Shown: one piece after another, positions 12,971 to 25,771 of the stretch | Position numbering within the stretch: the stretch's first letter is position 1 | Layout: every line of letters begins with the position of its first letter | Assembly (NCBI GenBank): GCA_947172415.1 | Contig: OX359196.1 | Coordinates: 2,501-66,500 of the forward strand | Length of the DNA: 64,000 nucleotides | Reading direction: 5' to 3' | Source: Chondrosia reniformis | Lineage: Eukaryota > Porifera > Demospongiae > Chondrillida > Chondrillidae | Notes under the pieces: model-generated | Database searches by the model: none | What the model was told of the DNA's origin: nothing | What the model saw: the letters and a program-made list of their open reading frames with translations, nothing else | Position numbers and translations under genes: made by a program

Positions 12971-15546
12971 ACCTATACCTACCTATACCTACCTATACCT
13001 ACCTATACCTACCTATACCTACCTATACCTACCTATACCTACCTACCTATACCTACCTATACCTACCTACCTATACCTACCTATACCTACCTACCTATAC
13101 CTACCTATACCTACCTATACCTACCTACCTATACCTACCTATACCTACCTACCTATACCTACCTATACCTACCTACCTATTCCTACCTATACCTACCTAT
13201 ACCTAACTACCTATACCTACCTACCTATACCTACCTACCTATACATACCTATACCTACCTACCTATACCTACCTATACCTACCCACCTATACCTACCTAT
13301 ACCTACCTATACCTACCTACCTATAACTACCTATACCTACCTATACCTACCTACCTATACCCACCTACCTATACCTACCTACCTATACCTACCTATACCT
13401 ACCTACCTATACCTACCTACCTATACCTACCTACCTATACCTACCTATACCTATCTACCTATACCTACCTATACCTACCTACCTATACCTACCTATACTT
13501 ACCTATTCCCACCTATCTATACCTACCTACCTATACATACCTACCTATACCAACCTATACCTACCTATACCCACCTACCTATACCTACCTATACCTACCT
13601 ATACCTACATATACCTCCCAACCTATACCTGCCTAAATATACCTACCCACCTATACCTACCTACCTATACCTACCTATACCTACCTATACCTACCTACCA
13701 AAACCTACCTATACCTACCTATACCTACCTACCTATACCTACCTACCTATACCTACCTATACCCACCTACCTATACCTACCTATACCTACCTACCTATAC
13801 CTAGCTATACCTACCTATACCTACCTACCTATACCTACCTACCTATACCTACCTATACCTACATACCTATACCTACCTACCAAAACCTACCTATACCTAC
13901 CTATACCTACCTACCTATACCTACCTACCTATACCTACCTATACATACCTACCTATACCTACCTACCTATACCTACCTATACCTACCTACCTATACCTAC
14001 CTATACCTACCTACCTATACCTACCTATACCTACCTATACCTACCTACCTATACCTACCTACCTATACCTACCTACCTATACCTACCTATACCTACATAC
14101 CTATACCTACCTACCTATGCCTACCTACCTATACCTACCTATACCTACCTACCTATACCTACCTATACCTACCTATACCCAACTACCTATACCTACCTAC
14201 CAACCTACCTATACCTGCCTACCTATACCTACCTCTACCTACCTATACCTACCCACCTGTACCTACCTATACCTACCTACCTATACCTACCAATAACTAC
14301 CTTCCTATACCCACCTACCTATATCTACCCACCTATACCTACCTTTACCTACCTACCTATACCTACAATACCCACCTACCTATACCTATCTACCAACCTA
14401 CCTATACCTACCTACCTATACCTACCTATATCTACCTACCTACCTATACCTACCCAGCTATACCTACCTATACCTACCTACTTATACCTACCTATACCTA
14501 CCTACCAATACCTACCTATACCTACCTACCTATACCTACCTATTCCTACCTACCTATACCCACCTACCTATACCTACCAATTTATACCTACCTATACCTA
14601 CCCACCTATACCTACCTTTACCTACCTACCTATACCTACCTATACCTACCTACCTATACCTACCTACCTATACCTACCTATACCAACCTACCTATACCTA
14701 CCTATACCTACCTACCTATACCTATCTATACCTACCCACCTATACCTACCCGCCTATACCTGCCTACCTATACCTACCTATACCTACCTACCTATACCTA
14801 CCTATACCTACCCACCTATACCTACCTATACCTACCTACCTATACCCACCTACCTATACCTACCTACCTATACCTACCTATACCTACCTACCTATACCCA
14901 CCTACCTATACCTACCTATACCTACCTACCTATACCTACCTAACTATACCTACCTATACCTACCTACCTATATCTACCTATACCTACCTATCTATACCTA
15001 CCTATAGTTCATTTCATCATAAAGTTACCATATTTCTTTAAAGCTAATCTAGGCAAAATTAGCAATAGTTGGTACCATATAATATATCATTTGATAGAGA
15101 ATTTATTCAGCTTTCAGATGATGTTTTCGGATTTGAAGTATATCATTCCGTTCGGGAGAAAGGAATCAAAACGTAGGTGTAACTATATCGGCGAATCAGA
15201 TTTGAGAATCTCGTCACGTTTGCATATATAATGAGGCATAACACTCGTGATAACGCATCGATAACGCACACAGCGTTAAGCAGGATAATTCTTTAGTATT
15301 ATGTACGGCTTTATATCCTAAGAAGGAGCCTTAAATTCAGCGTTTTCTTTTAGTTACCCTCCCGAAGAAGATGTAAAAGCGGCCTGCGTTTGCGGGAGGC
15401 GCTTTGAAGCTTTTTGTACTAAGGCGCTTTACGATCTTTAAATATGTAAGCTTTTTCATCTTTGGAAAAGCTTGCAAAGCAAATATCGTCTATCACAATA
15501 GCGTAACAACTCTAATAAGGATCGTTAAGGGGTTTAAAAGCTCACC

Positions 15547-18270
15547 ATGTCTGATAATACGGAAGAAAGAAACAATACTGACCGCCATCATGATAATTCA
15601 GTTTTGCGAAGCAATCTGCAATCGACTCCAGGACCTAGCAGTTGTCATTCAATTAATTTAAAATTGAGTTCACCTCAAGCACCATGGAAAGGCAAAAGAA
15701 AGCGTTCTTCCAGAGGTTATACAGCCATAAATAAACGCTGGAATCCACAACCAACAGTCCTATTCCATGCTAGAACTAGTCCCATTGCAAACCAGCATCC
15801 CACATGGCAAAACACTCCAGATGACTTACCTAGCAGCTTAAGTGGGGAGGCAGAAGAGAGTTTGTTACTTCAACATGGTCCCTTCTCAACTTCAGATCTT
15901 GATTCAGAAGTTAGTTTACAGGCCACATGCATCCATATACAATAAAATTCTTTATTAACTTGCCTGTGTATGTTCAGTATATAGCACACATGCACATACA
16001 ATGCATATTATATATAAATTTACAAATTACATAATTTACAATAGGTTTATAAAGTTACAAATGAAAATGTCAGTTGAATCTTGAATCCTGAGCTTGCTTG
16101 TCCTATAGGATTGAACAATATTAAATAAGTAATAATTTCTTAAGATTCTGTGTGGCTAGGTATTGACATGGTGAAATCTCTGATACTACATTAGCCAGGC
16201 AATTGGATAATTTAATAAACCAAACGTTTTGACCCCAATTTAGGGGTACCAAAGAGTGCTTGCCTTGTACGCAGATCATTACAACTGATAAAGACCCCTG
16301 GATTGGGGTCAAAGCGTTTTGTTTATTAACAAATCCAACAGCCCAATTTCAGGCTGGCTAGTACAGTACTAGAGATTTCACCACAAGTAGTAATTGTAAA
16401 TGTAAAATGTATTTTTTAATATATATACAGGAAGTTGAAAGTGGAGAGAGCAGTAGCAATGATGAGGATGATTTCAACTTAGATGATTCAGTGCCTCATT
16501 TAACTGATTGGATGAAGACAATGCCATCAAGGGATCGTAAGAAAATAGCAGTTCTGCTATATCACCATTTGCACAAGATGTATGAACCAGACAAGACCAA
16601 GGCAGCTCAGAGTGCTGGTTTAGCATTGGGATATTCCAGACAGACCATCTACAAATGGGTACGGCAATACTGTAGAAATGGAGGTGAATTTGCAACTTCT
16701 GAAAGGGGTAAGTACAAAAGAGATACTGTACTAGATCAAGAAGATGTCACCAGAAAAGCTGTCAGATGGCTGAGGGAGAAAGTTCATGACAGAAAATTCA
16801 ACCTGACTCACAAGAGATTTCAGACATGGTTAAATGAATATCTTCAAAAGCTGGAGTTCCCAGATACCATTAAAAAGAATGTTTCAGAAGCTACTGCCTT
16901 TAGGTATATGAAAAGGTTAGGTTTTACTCACAGACGATACAAGCAGGGCTACGCAGATGGCCATGAGAGGGAAGACGTGGTAGAATACAGAAAGCTGTAT
17001 TTAAAGAAAGTAAGGATTTTGGAGGCATCCCATTTACCTCCACCCACATGCGAAGACAACATACCATCATGGAACAGTGGCAGCAATTCAAGGGCAAAAA
17101 ATGTGGTATTCATCTATCATGACGAGACAACTTTTAATGCCTATGATGCCAAACCATCAGTTTGGGTGGATCCATGTGGTAGTAGTGAGGTTCGACCAAA
17201 AGGCAAAGGGCAAGGTATTATGATAAGCGACTTTATCGATGAGTTTTCTGGCTATCTTCGCCTTACTGATGAAGAGCACAGAGCTGTGCAACGAGAATAT
17301 CCCTTTTGCCCAAAGGAAGCCAGAAGGATTACCGAACATCAGAGAGATGGCTATTGGGACAATGCTAAGTTCATGAATCAAATTAAAGCAGCAGCAATGA
17401 TAGCCCAATTCAAGTATCCAAGAGAAAAATATGATCTTGTATGGATCTTTGACCACAGCAGTGGTCACCAGGCATATAATGACAACGCATTAGTAGCCAC
17501 ACGAATGAATGTAAAGCCAGGTGGGAATCAGCCGGTGATGCGGGATGGGAGATTACCTAATGGCAATTTACAGGAGATGTGTCTACCAAATGGCATTCCT
17601 AAGGGGTTGGAGCTGGTTTTGCGAGAGAGGGGTGTGGACACCACTGGTATGGTTAAGATTGATATGGTTCGTAGGCTTCAGCAATTCGAGGATTTTAAGA
17701 ATGAAGTCAGCAGTGTTGAAGCGTACTTGAAATCAAAAAATCATCGATGTCTATTCTCCCCCAAGGTACAAGAATATACATTACACAAATATATACACCT
17801 ACAACATACATGTAAATGTATGTATATATGCATCTAATGGTATCTTACTTACTTCTGCTATATAGTTTCACCCAGAGCTCAACCCCATTGAGAGATGCTG
17901 GGGTAAAGCTAAACAATATGCAAGATCCAACTGTAACTATACAATGAATGGATTGAGGGAAACTGTGCCCATTGCCCTAGAATCTGTCACTGTTGATCTG
18001 ATTAGACAATACTTTCGAAAAGTTCGCGATTATCATAAAGCCTACATAGAAGGAATGATGACAGGCAATGAAGCTGATAAACAGGTAAAAATAATGTATG
18101 CATATAAAAATATTAACATGTACATATACGTATACTTTCATATATGTATACTCATATAGTCTAGCTGAATTACCTATATTTTGTGAGCTACAGTACTAGT
18201 TGTTGTTTCATTGTCAATTTTGTAGGTCAAAATCTACAAGGCACACCGCAAAGTATCACAGAATAATTAG
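15547..18270 (+). CDS. IS630/Tc1-like DDE transposase, four exons
   Basis: The model joins 15547-15909, 16431-17765, 17866-18084 and 18226-18270. All junctions have GT/AG ends and keep frame, giving about 653 residues. The N-terminal ~120 residues are polar and low in complexity. A helix-turn-helix-like region follows (AGLALGYSRQTIYKWVRQY), then an HTH-like spacer and a DDE core. The likely catalytic residues are the Asp in IYHDETTF (17121), the Asp in WIFDHSSGH (17451) and the Glu in HPELNPIERCWGKAK (17890). Second Asp and Glu are separated by 112 residues, far more than the 34-37 usual in Tc1/mariner. The inserted stretch includes a possible SAP-like helix pair (GLELVLRERGVDTTGMVK). The protein should cut and join DNA at the element's inverted repeats. 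Similar transposases are known from basidiomycetes and invertebrates. The subfamily is uncertain; the transposase call is not. Confidence 0.9.
16169..16383. mobile_element. Foldback MITE-like element inside transposase intron 1
   Basis: The left side begins TGGTGAAATCTCTGATACTA and the reverse complement of the right side begins TGGTGAAATCTCTAGTACTG. Inner parts also pair (AATAAACCAAACGTTTTGAC with GTCAAAGCGTTTTGTTTATT). The arms are about 85-100 bp with a short loop around 16250-16290. There is no coding capacity. It lies wholly within the 15910-16430 intron, so it is nested in the larger transposon. No clear target-site duplication was found, so the exact ends are uncertain. Confidence 0.8.
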
Positions 18271-19019
18271 AACTTATTTGTTACATTACTAATTAAAGGT
18301 ATGAAGTCAACATCATGATCATCTAAATCACAGTCATTATTATATTTCTTTCCTTCTCCGTAGATCAACATTTACTACATGGACAAAATATTTTATTGCA
18401 TAGAACTTAGAAACATCTTAGAAGCTAAACTAACACTAATTTAGCACATTTATCACCAGTTCACTAACTATTAGCTAAGAGAACTAACCCGAAAATGTTT
18501 ATGAATATATTGCGACTCATATCTCCATCGAAAAGGGATAAACCGACTTAAACATACTCCAGAATCTGTTAAATATCATTATCTAAAGAATAAAGCACTA
18601 AATCGGCAATAATGTAACTTCTTACTAAAGAAATTTCTCACTAAAACAAATCGCCGCTTAGCGCATGTAGGTCAATAACTTCTCTTTCCTTTCTTAGAAT
18701 CGCTTAAGCATACTTGCGATTATAAAGGACTGCCTAATCTATAAATTGATACTTTATTCAACTTACAAATGTGTCCCAAAAGCTTTAAATTTCTACAAAT
18801 CAAAAGAAAAGACATTTTCTTCTTCCCCTACTAAAATGTGATTGCGTAATCAATGCGTCGCTATAGCAACGCAACTGGCATAAAAAATATTTGATTAAAC
18901 ACCTTCTCGACAATTTTATGATTTAAAAGTGCTTCAATAACAGTGTTTTGGTCACTTTTTTCGCCTGTCATCACTTATTGGTGTAATATCTGCATTTGGT
19001 AACTTTATGGTGAAATGAA

Positions 19020-19760
19020 CTATATACCTACCTATACCTACCTACCTATACCTACCTATACCTACCTACCTATACCTACCTATACCTACCTATACCTACC
19101 TACCTATACCTACCTACCTATACCTACCTATACCTACCTACCTATACCTACCTACCTCTACCTACCTATTCCTACCTACCTACCTATACCCACCTACCTA
19201 CCTACCTACCTACCTACCTATACCTACCTACCTATACCTACCTACCTATACCTACCTATACCTACCTATACCTACCTACCTATACCTACCTATACCTACC
19301 TACCTACCTATACCTAACTTCCTATACCTACCTACCTATACCTACCTACCTATACCTACCTATACCTACCTACCTATACCTACCTATACCTACCTATACC
19401 TACCTACCTATACCTACCTACCTATACCTACCTATACCTACATACCTATACCTACCTACCTATACCTACTTACCTATACCTACCTATACCTACCTACCTA
19501 TACCTACCTGCCTATACCTACCTATACCTACCTATACCTACCTATACCTACCTATACCTACCTACCTATACCTACCTATACCTACCTACCTACCTATACC
19601 CACCTACCTACCTACCTACCTACCTACCTATACCTACCTACCTATACCTACCTACCTATACCTACCTATACCTACCTATACCTACCTACCTATACCTACC
19701 TATACCTACCTACCTACCTATACCTACCTTCCTATACCTACCTACCTATACCTACCTACC
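19020..19760. repeat. 410-bp tandem duplication in the satellite
   Basis: The landmark TACCTATACCCACCTACCTA occurs at 19181 and 19591, and surrounding variants match at the same 410-bp offset up to the ACCTAACTT/ACCTACCTT phrase before CCTATACC (about 19313 and 19723). It shows local unequal exchange next to the transposon. Confidence 0.7.
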
Positions 19761-19947
19761 TATACCTACATACCTAAACCTACCTACTTATATCTACCTA
19801 CCTAAACCTACCTACTTTTATCTACCTACCTATACCTACCTTCCTATACCTACCTAACTACCAAAACATACCTTCCTATACCTAACTTACTACAACTATA
19901 TACCTGCCTTCCTATACCTACCAACCTATACCTAGCTACCCAGACCT

Positions 19948-20210
19948 TAGGTATAGGTAGGTAGGTAAAGGTAGGTAAGTAAAGAAGGTAGATAGATATT
20001 GGAAGGTAGGTATAGGGAGGTAGGTATAGGTAGGTAGGTTCAGGAAGGTTGATATAGGAAGGTAGGTAGGTATAGGTGGGTAGGTATAGGTAGGTAGGTA
20101 TAGGTACGTAGGTAGGTATTGGAAGGTAGGTATAGGTAGGTAGGTAGGTATAGATAGGTATAGATAGGTGGGCATAGGTAGGTGGCATAGGTAGTTAGAA
20201 ATAGGTAGGT
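19948..20210 (-). repeat. Reversed-polarity satellite block (~260 bp)
   Basis: The sequence switches abruptly from CCTA/CCTATA to TAGG/TATAGG after CAGACCTTAGG at about 19948. It switches back at GGTAGGTATACCTC around 20210. Both junctions are sharp, indicating inversion or inverted duplication of array DNA. Confidence 0.9.
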
Positions 20211-23200
20211 ATACCTCAATACCTACCTATACTTACCTACTTATACCTATCTACCTATGCCCACCTGCCTATTCCCAACTATCTATACCTACCTTCCTAC
20301 CTATACCTAACTACCAATACCTACCAACGTACCTAAAAAACCTGCCAATTCCCACCTACCTATACCTACCTACCTTCCTATAACAACCTTCCTAAACCTA
20401 CCTACCTATACCTACCTTCCGATACCCATCTACCTTCCTTTACCTACCTACCTTTAAATACCTACCTTTAAATACCTCCCTATTCCTACGTACATTTACC
20501 TACATACTTATACCTAACTACATATACCAATACCTACATTCCTATACCTACCCACCTTTACCTACCTACCTATACCAAACTACCTATACCTACCTACCTT
20601 TACTTACCTACCTATACCCACCTACCTATACCTACCTGCCTATTCCTAGCTACCTTTACCTACCTACCTATATTTACCTACCTAAACCTACATACCTATG
20701 CCCACCTACCTATACCCACCTATCTATACCTACCTTCCAATACCAACCTACGTACCTATAAATACCTGCCTATACCCACCTACCTATACCCACCTACGTA
20801 TACCTATCTGCCTATACCTACCTACCTATACCTACCTACCTAAACCTACCTACCTATACCCACCTATCTAAACCTACCTCCCTACCTATACCTAATTTCC
20901 AAAACCTACCTAAGTACCTATAAAAACCTGCCTATACCCACCTACCTATGCCTACCTCCCAATACCAACTACGTGTCTATAAATACCTGCCTATACCCAC
21001 TTACATATACCTACCTACTTATACCTATCTACCTATACCTACCTACCTATACCTACCTACCTTAACCTACCGACCTTCCTATATCAACCTTCATAAACCT
21101 ACCTACCTATACCTACCTTCCTATACCTACCTTCCGATACATGTCTACCTTCCTTTACCTGCCTACCTATACCAACCTAACTATACCTACCTACCTTTAC
21201 CTACCTACCTATACCAGCCTACCTATACCAACCTACCAAAACCTGCCTAACTGTACCTGCCTACCTATACCAGACTACCTTTTCCTACCCAACTTAACCT
21301 ACCTACCTTCTTATATCTACTTACCTATACCCACCTACCTATCCCTACCTCCCTTCCTATAGCCACCTACCTAGACATACCTACCTATACCTTCCTACCT
21401 ATGCCTACCTCCCTATACCTACCTACCTATGCCTACCTACCTATATCCACCTACGTATACCCACCTATCAATACATACCTTCCTTTACCTATATACCTAT
21501 ACTCACCTCCCTATACCTACCTTACTATACCTACCTACCTATACTTACCTATCTATACAAACCTTCCTACACCTCCAATCCTTTACCTTCCCACTTATAA
21601 ATCCCTTTCTATATCTACCTTCCTACCTTACTAGACCTACCTACCTATACCTACCATTCTATACCTACCTTCAGATACCTCTCTATCTTCCTTTACCTAC
21701 CTCCCTATACCTACCTACCTCTACCCACCTACCTATACCTACCTTCCTTTAACTACCTACCTTTACCTACCTACCTATACCAACCTACCTATACCAACCT
21801 ACCTATACCTCCTACCTATACCTACTTACCTATATCGACCTACCTTAACCTACGAACCTAAACCCACCTACCTAAGCCTACCTACCTATACCCACCTACC
21901 TATACCAGCCTACCTATACCTATCCACCTAAACCTACCTACCTTCTTATATCTACCTACCTATACCCACCTACCTATCCCTACCTCCCTTACTATACCCA
22001 CCTACCTGTATCTGCCTACCTATACCCAACTCCCTATCCCTAACTCCCTTCCTATACCCACCAACCTATACCTACCTACCTAGCCTACCTTCCTAAACCA
22101 AACTACTTATACCTACCTACCTATACCCACCTTCGTTTACCTTACTACATATACCCACCTATCTAAACCAGCCTACCTCTTCCTGCCTACTTATACCCAC
22201 CTTCCTATACCTACCTACCCATACATACCTTCCATTACCTATGTACTTATAATTACCATCCTTTACCCACCTTACTATACCTACCTTCCTAACCCTACCT
22301 ACCTACACCTACCTACCTATACCTACCTATCTATGCCTACTTTCATATAAATACATTCCTTTGCCCACCTACCTAAACCTACCTGTTTGTACCTACCTTC
22401 CTATAACTACCAATACATACCTTCCTATACCTACCTACCTATACCTAGCTACCCAGACCTATCTTCCTATACCCACCTACCCATACCTACCTGCCTATTC
22501 ATACCTACCCTTACCAACCTACCTATACCCACCAACCTATACCTACATACCTATACCTACCTACCTATACCTACATACCTAAACCTACCTACTTATATCA
22601 ACCTACCTATACCTACCTTCCTATACCTACCTAACTACCAAAACATACCTTCCTAAACCTAACTTACTACAACTATATACCTGCCTTCCTATACCTACCA
22701 ACCTATACCTAGCTACCCAGACCTATCTTCCTATACCCACCTACCTATACCTACCTGCCTATTCCCAGCTACCTTTACCTACCTACCTATATTTACCTAC
22801 CTATACCTACCTACCTATGCCCACCTACCTATACCCACCTATCTATACCTACCTTCCAATACCTACCTACGTACCTATAAATACCTGCCTATACCCACCT
22901 ACCTATACCTACCTACGTATACCTATCTGCCTATACCTACCTACCTATACCTACCTTCCTATACCTACTTAACTACCAAAACATACCTTCCTATACCTAA
23001 CTTACTACACCTATATACCTGCCTTCCTATACCTACCAACCTATACCTAGCTACCCAGACCTATCTTCCTATACCCACCTACCTATACCTACCTGCCTAT
23101 ACCTAGCTACCTTTACCTACCAACCTATACTCACCTACCTATACCTACCTACCTATGCCCACCTACCTATACCCACCTATCTATACCTACCTACCTTCCT

Positions 23201-23569
23201 ATACCTACCTTCCAATACCTACCTACGTAACTATAAATACCTGCCTATACCCACCTACCTATACCTACGTACATATACCTATCTACCTATACCTACCTAC
23301 CTATACTTACCTACCTATACCTACCTACCTTCCTATATCAACCTTCCTGAACCTCCCTACCTATACCTACCTTCCTATACCTACCTTCCAATACCTATCT
23401 ACCTTCCTTTACTTTCTACCTATACCTACCCACCCATACGTACCTACCAATACCTACCTACCTATACCTACCTACCTTTACCTACCTACCTATACCTACA
23501 TTCATATACCTACATTCCTGTGCCCACCTACCTAAACTTACCTACTTATATCTACCTACCTACATATAC

Positions 23570-24950
23570 TAGGTAGGTGGGTATAGTTAGGTAGATATAG
23601 GAAGGTAGGTAGGTTTAAGTGGGTAGGTGTAGGTAGGCTGGTATAGGTAGGTAGGTATAAGTGAGTAGGTATAAGTAGGCAGGTATAGGTAGGTTGGTAT
23701 AGGTAGGTTGGTTTAGATAGGGGTATATGTAGGTGAGTAAAGGAAGGCAGGTAAAGGTAGATAGGTATAGTTATGGGTACGTGGGTATAGGAAGATAGGT
23801 CTGGGTAGCTAAGTATAGGTAGGTAGGTATAGGAAGGCAGGTATATACGTATAATAAGGTAGGTATAGGAAGGTTTGTATTGGTAGTAATAGGTACGTAA
23901 GTATAAGCAGGTAGGTTTAGGTAGTTAGGTATAGGTAGGTAGGTACAGGTAAGTAGGTATAAGTAGGTGGGTTTAGGTAGGTGAGCATAGGAATGTAGGT
24001 ATATGAAGGTAGGTGTAGGTAGGTAGGTAATGGTAGGTAGGTATGGGTAGGTAGGTAAAGGTAGGTAGGTATAGGTAGGTAGGCATAGGTAGGTAGGTAT
24101 AGGTAGGAATGTATATGTAGGTAGTTTTAGGTAGGTGGGCAAAGGAAGGTACGTATAGTAAGGTGGGTATAGGAAGGTAAGTATAGGTATATAGGTAATG
24201 GAAGGTATGTATAGGGAGGGAGGTAGAGGAATGTGGGTATAGGTAGGAACATACAGGTAGGTTGGTATATATAGGTGGGTATATGTACGTAGGTCAAGCA
24301 AGGTAGGTATAGGTAGGTAGTTATATATAGGTAGATATAGGTAGGTATAGGAAGGTAGGTATAGGGATGTAGGTATAGGTAGGTAGGTAAAGGAAGGTAT
24401 AAAGGTATCGGAAGGTGGGTATAGGAAGGTAGTTATAGGTAGGTAGGTTTAGGAATATTGTTATAGGAAGGGAGGTAGGTATAGGTAGGTAGGTATAGGT
24501 AGGTAGGTATAGGTAGATAGGTATGCGTAGGTGGGTATAGGTAGGTGGGTATAGGCAGGTGGGCATAGGCATGTAGGTATAGGTAGGTAGGTATAGTTAG
24601 GTAGGTATAGGTAGGTAGGTATAGATATTGAGTTAAAGGTAGGTAGGTATAGATAGGTTGGTAGGTAGGTATAGGCAGGTGAGTATAGGTAGGTGGGTAT
24701 AGGAAGATAGGCCTGGGTAGCTAGGTATAGGTGGGTAGGTATAGGAAGGCAGGCATATAGATATTGTAAGTAAGGTATAGGAAGGTGTGTTTTGGTAGTT
24801 AGGCAGGTATAGGAAGGTTGGTATAGGTAGGTAGATATAAGTAGGTAAGTTTAGGTAGGTGGGCAAAGGAATGTAGATATATGAATGTAGGTATAGGTAG
24901 GTAGGTAAAGGTAGCTAGGAATAGGCAGGTAGGTATAGGTAGGTGGGTAT
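23570..24950 (-). repeat. Reversed-polarity satellite block (~1.38 kb)
   Basis: Polarity flips at TACATATACTAGGTAGG (about 23569) and flips back at GGTGGGTATCCTACC (24950/24951). Read on the minus strand, the block carries the same degenerate phrases as the neighbouring plus-strand array; GGAAGATAGGTCTGGGTAGC at 23791 and GATAGGCCTGGGTAGC near 24706 match AGCTACCCAGACCTATCTTC at 22450 and 22711. It is therefore an inverted duplicate of the adjacent ~22.4-23.5 kb DNA. Confidence 0.9.
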
Positions 24951-25771
24951 CCTACCTGCCTACCTATACCTACCTTCCTATATATACATAACAGCCAATA
25001 CACACCTTCCTATACCTACCTTTCTATACCTATATACCTGCCTTCCTATACCTACCTACCTATACCAAGCTACCAAGACCTATCTTCCTATACCCACGTA
25101 CATATACCAACCTGCCTATACCTACCTATCTTTACCTACCTACCTATACTTACCTACCATTACCTACCTAACTATGCCCACCTACCTAAACCCACCTATC
25201 TATACCCACATACCTTCCTATACCTACCTTTTCATAACTACCTACGTACCTATAAATACCTGCCTAAACCCTCTAACATATACCTACCTACGTATACCTA
25301 TCTACTTATACCTACCTACATATACCTACCTACCTATACCTACCTACCTTCCTATAACAACCTTCCTAAACCTACCTACCTATACCTACCTACATATACC
25401 TACCTACCTATACCTACCTACCTATTCCTACCTACCTATACCTACCTACCTATATCTACCTATACCTACCTATCTATACCTACCTATAGTTCATTAGGGT
25501 TACAAGGTGGTCCCCATAGGTTATTTAGGTCAAAATGGGTATCATCGGATAGCCCATAAAAAATACCGTCTGGAGAACCTAATGTCCCTATGTCCATATT
25601 AATTAATTTTTGAGATAATCAGGAAATTCTAAAATTAATTAATTAAAATTTGTGAACTTTTTTGAAATTATTTGAGAAGGAATTTCAAAGATATTTTTAT
25701 TACAATTTTTTAATTAGTTCCTTAATTAAAATTATATTTAATTATATGAAAAATTTCACCAGTCTCCTCAA

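Larger units (their letters stand above)
1817..15004. repeat. CCTA/CCTATA satellite array, left part (~13.2 kb)
   Basis: This is near-continuous DNA made of CCTA tetramers and CCTATA hexamers, mostly as CCTACCTATA and CCTATA, with scattered substitutions (CCCA, CTTA, CCAA, CATA). Long stop-free frames translate to YLPIPT/YLPTYT peptides, but these follow from the repeat phase and are not treated as genes. Local duplications provide landmarks. The array continues at 19023 on the other side of an inserted transposon. The unit resembles a degenerate telomere repeat (TATAGG/TAGG against TTAGGG), consistent with a telomere-associated satellite; that link is inference. Confidence 0.95.
15005..19022 (+). 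mobile_element. Complete TA-flanked DDE DNA transposon, 4,018 bp
   Basis: The left end starts TAGTTCATTTCATCATAAAG. The reverse complement of the right end starts TAGTTCATTTCACCATAAAG, and both continue GTTACCA, giving about 29-bp terminal inverted repeats with two mismatches. TA flanks each side (15003-15004 and 19023-19024). Removing the element and one TA restores an uninterrupted CCTACCTATACCTACC satellite, which strongly supports the boundaries and a Tc1/mariner-type TA target duplication. It encodes one spliced transposase (15547-18270). The remaining sequence (15034-15546 and 18271-18993) is AT-rich with no further convincing gene. Intact ends and an open reading frame suggest recent insertion. 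Confidence 0.92.
19023..25484. repeat. CCTA/CCTATA satellite array, right part (~6.5 kb)
   Basis: This continues the array after the transposon. From 19023 to about 19760 it is regular, with a 410-bp duplication. From about 19790 it becomes much more degenerate, with many TTCC, CCAA, GCCT and CCCA variants. Landmark phrases such as AGCTACCCAGACC recur (about 19934, 22450, 22711, 23051). Two internal blocks have reversed polarity. The last ~60 bp match the sequence next to the transposon's left end. Confidence 0.93.

Noticed and set aside
15404..15661. An 85-codon frame overlapping the start of the transposase gene
   Set aside because: It lies in a different frame from the transposase and has no recognisable features. 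The overlapping MSDNTEE frame splices cleanly into the DDE core.
1817..25484. CRISPR-like or centromeric interpretation of the regular repeats
   Set aside because: There are no fixed repeats with unique spacers, and the organism is a eukaryote. A centromere is possible in principle but nothing in the sequence supports it; the adjacent telomere block favours a telomere-associated satellite.
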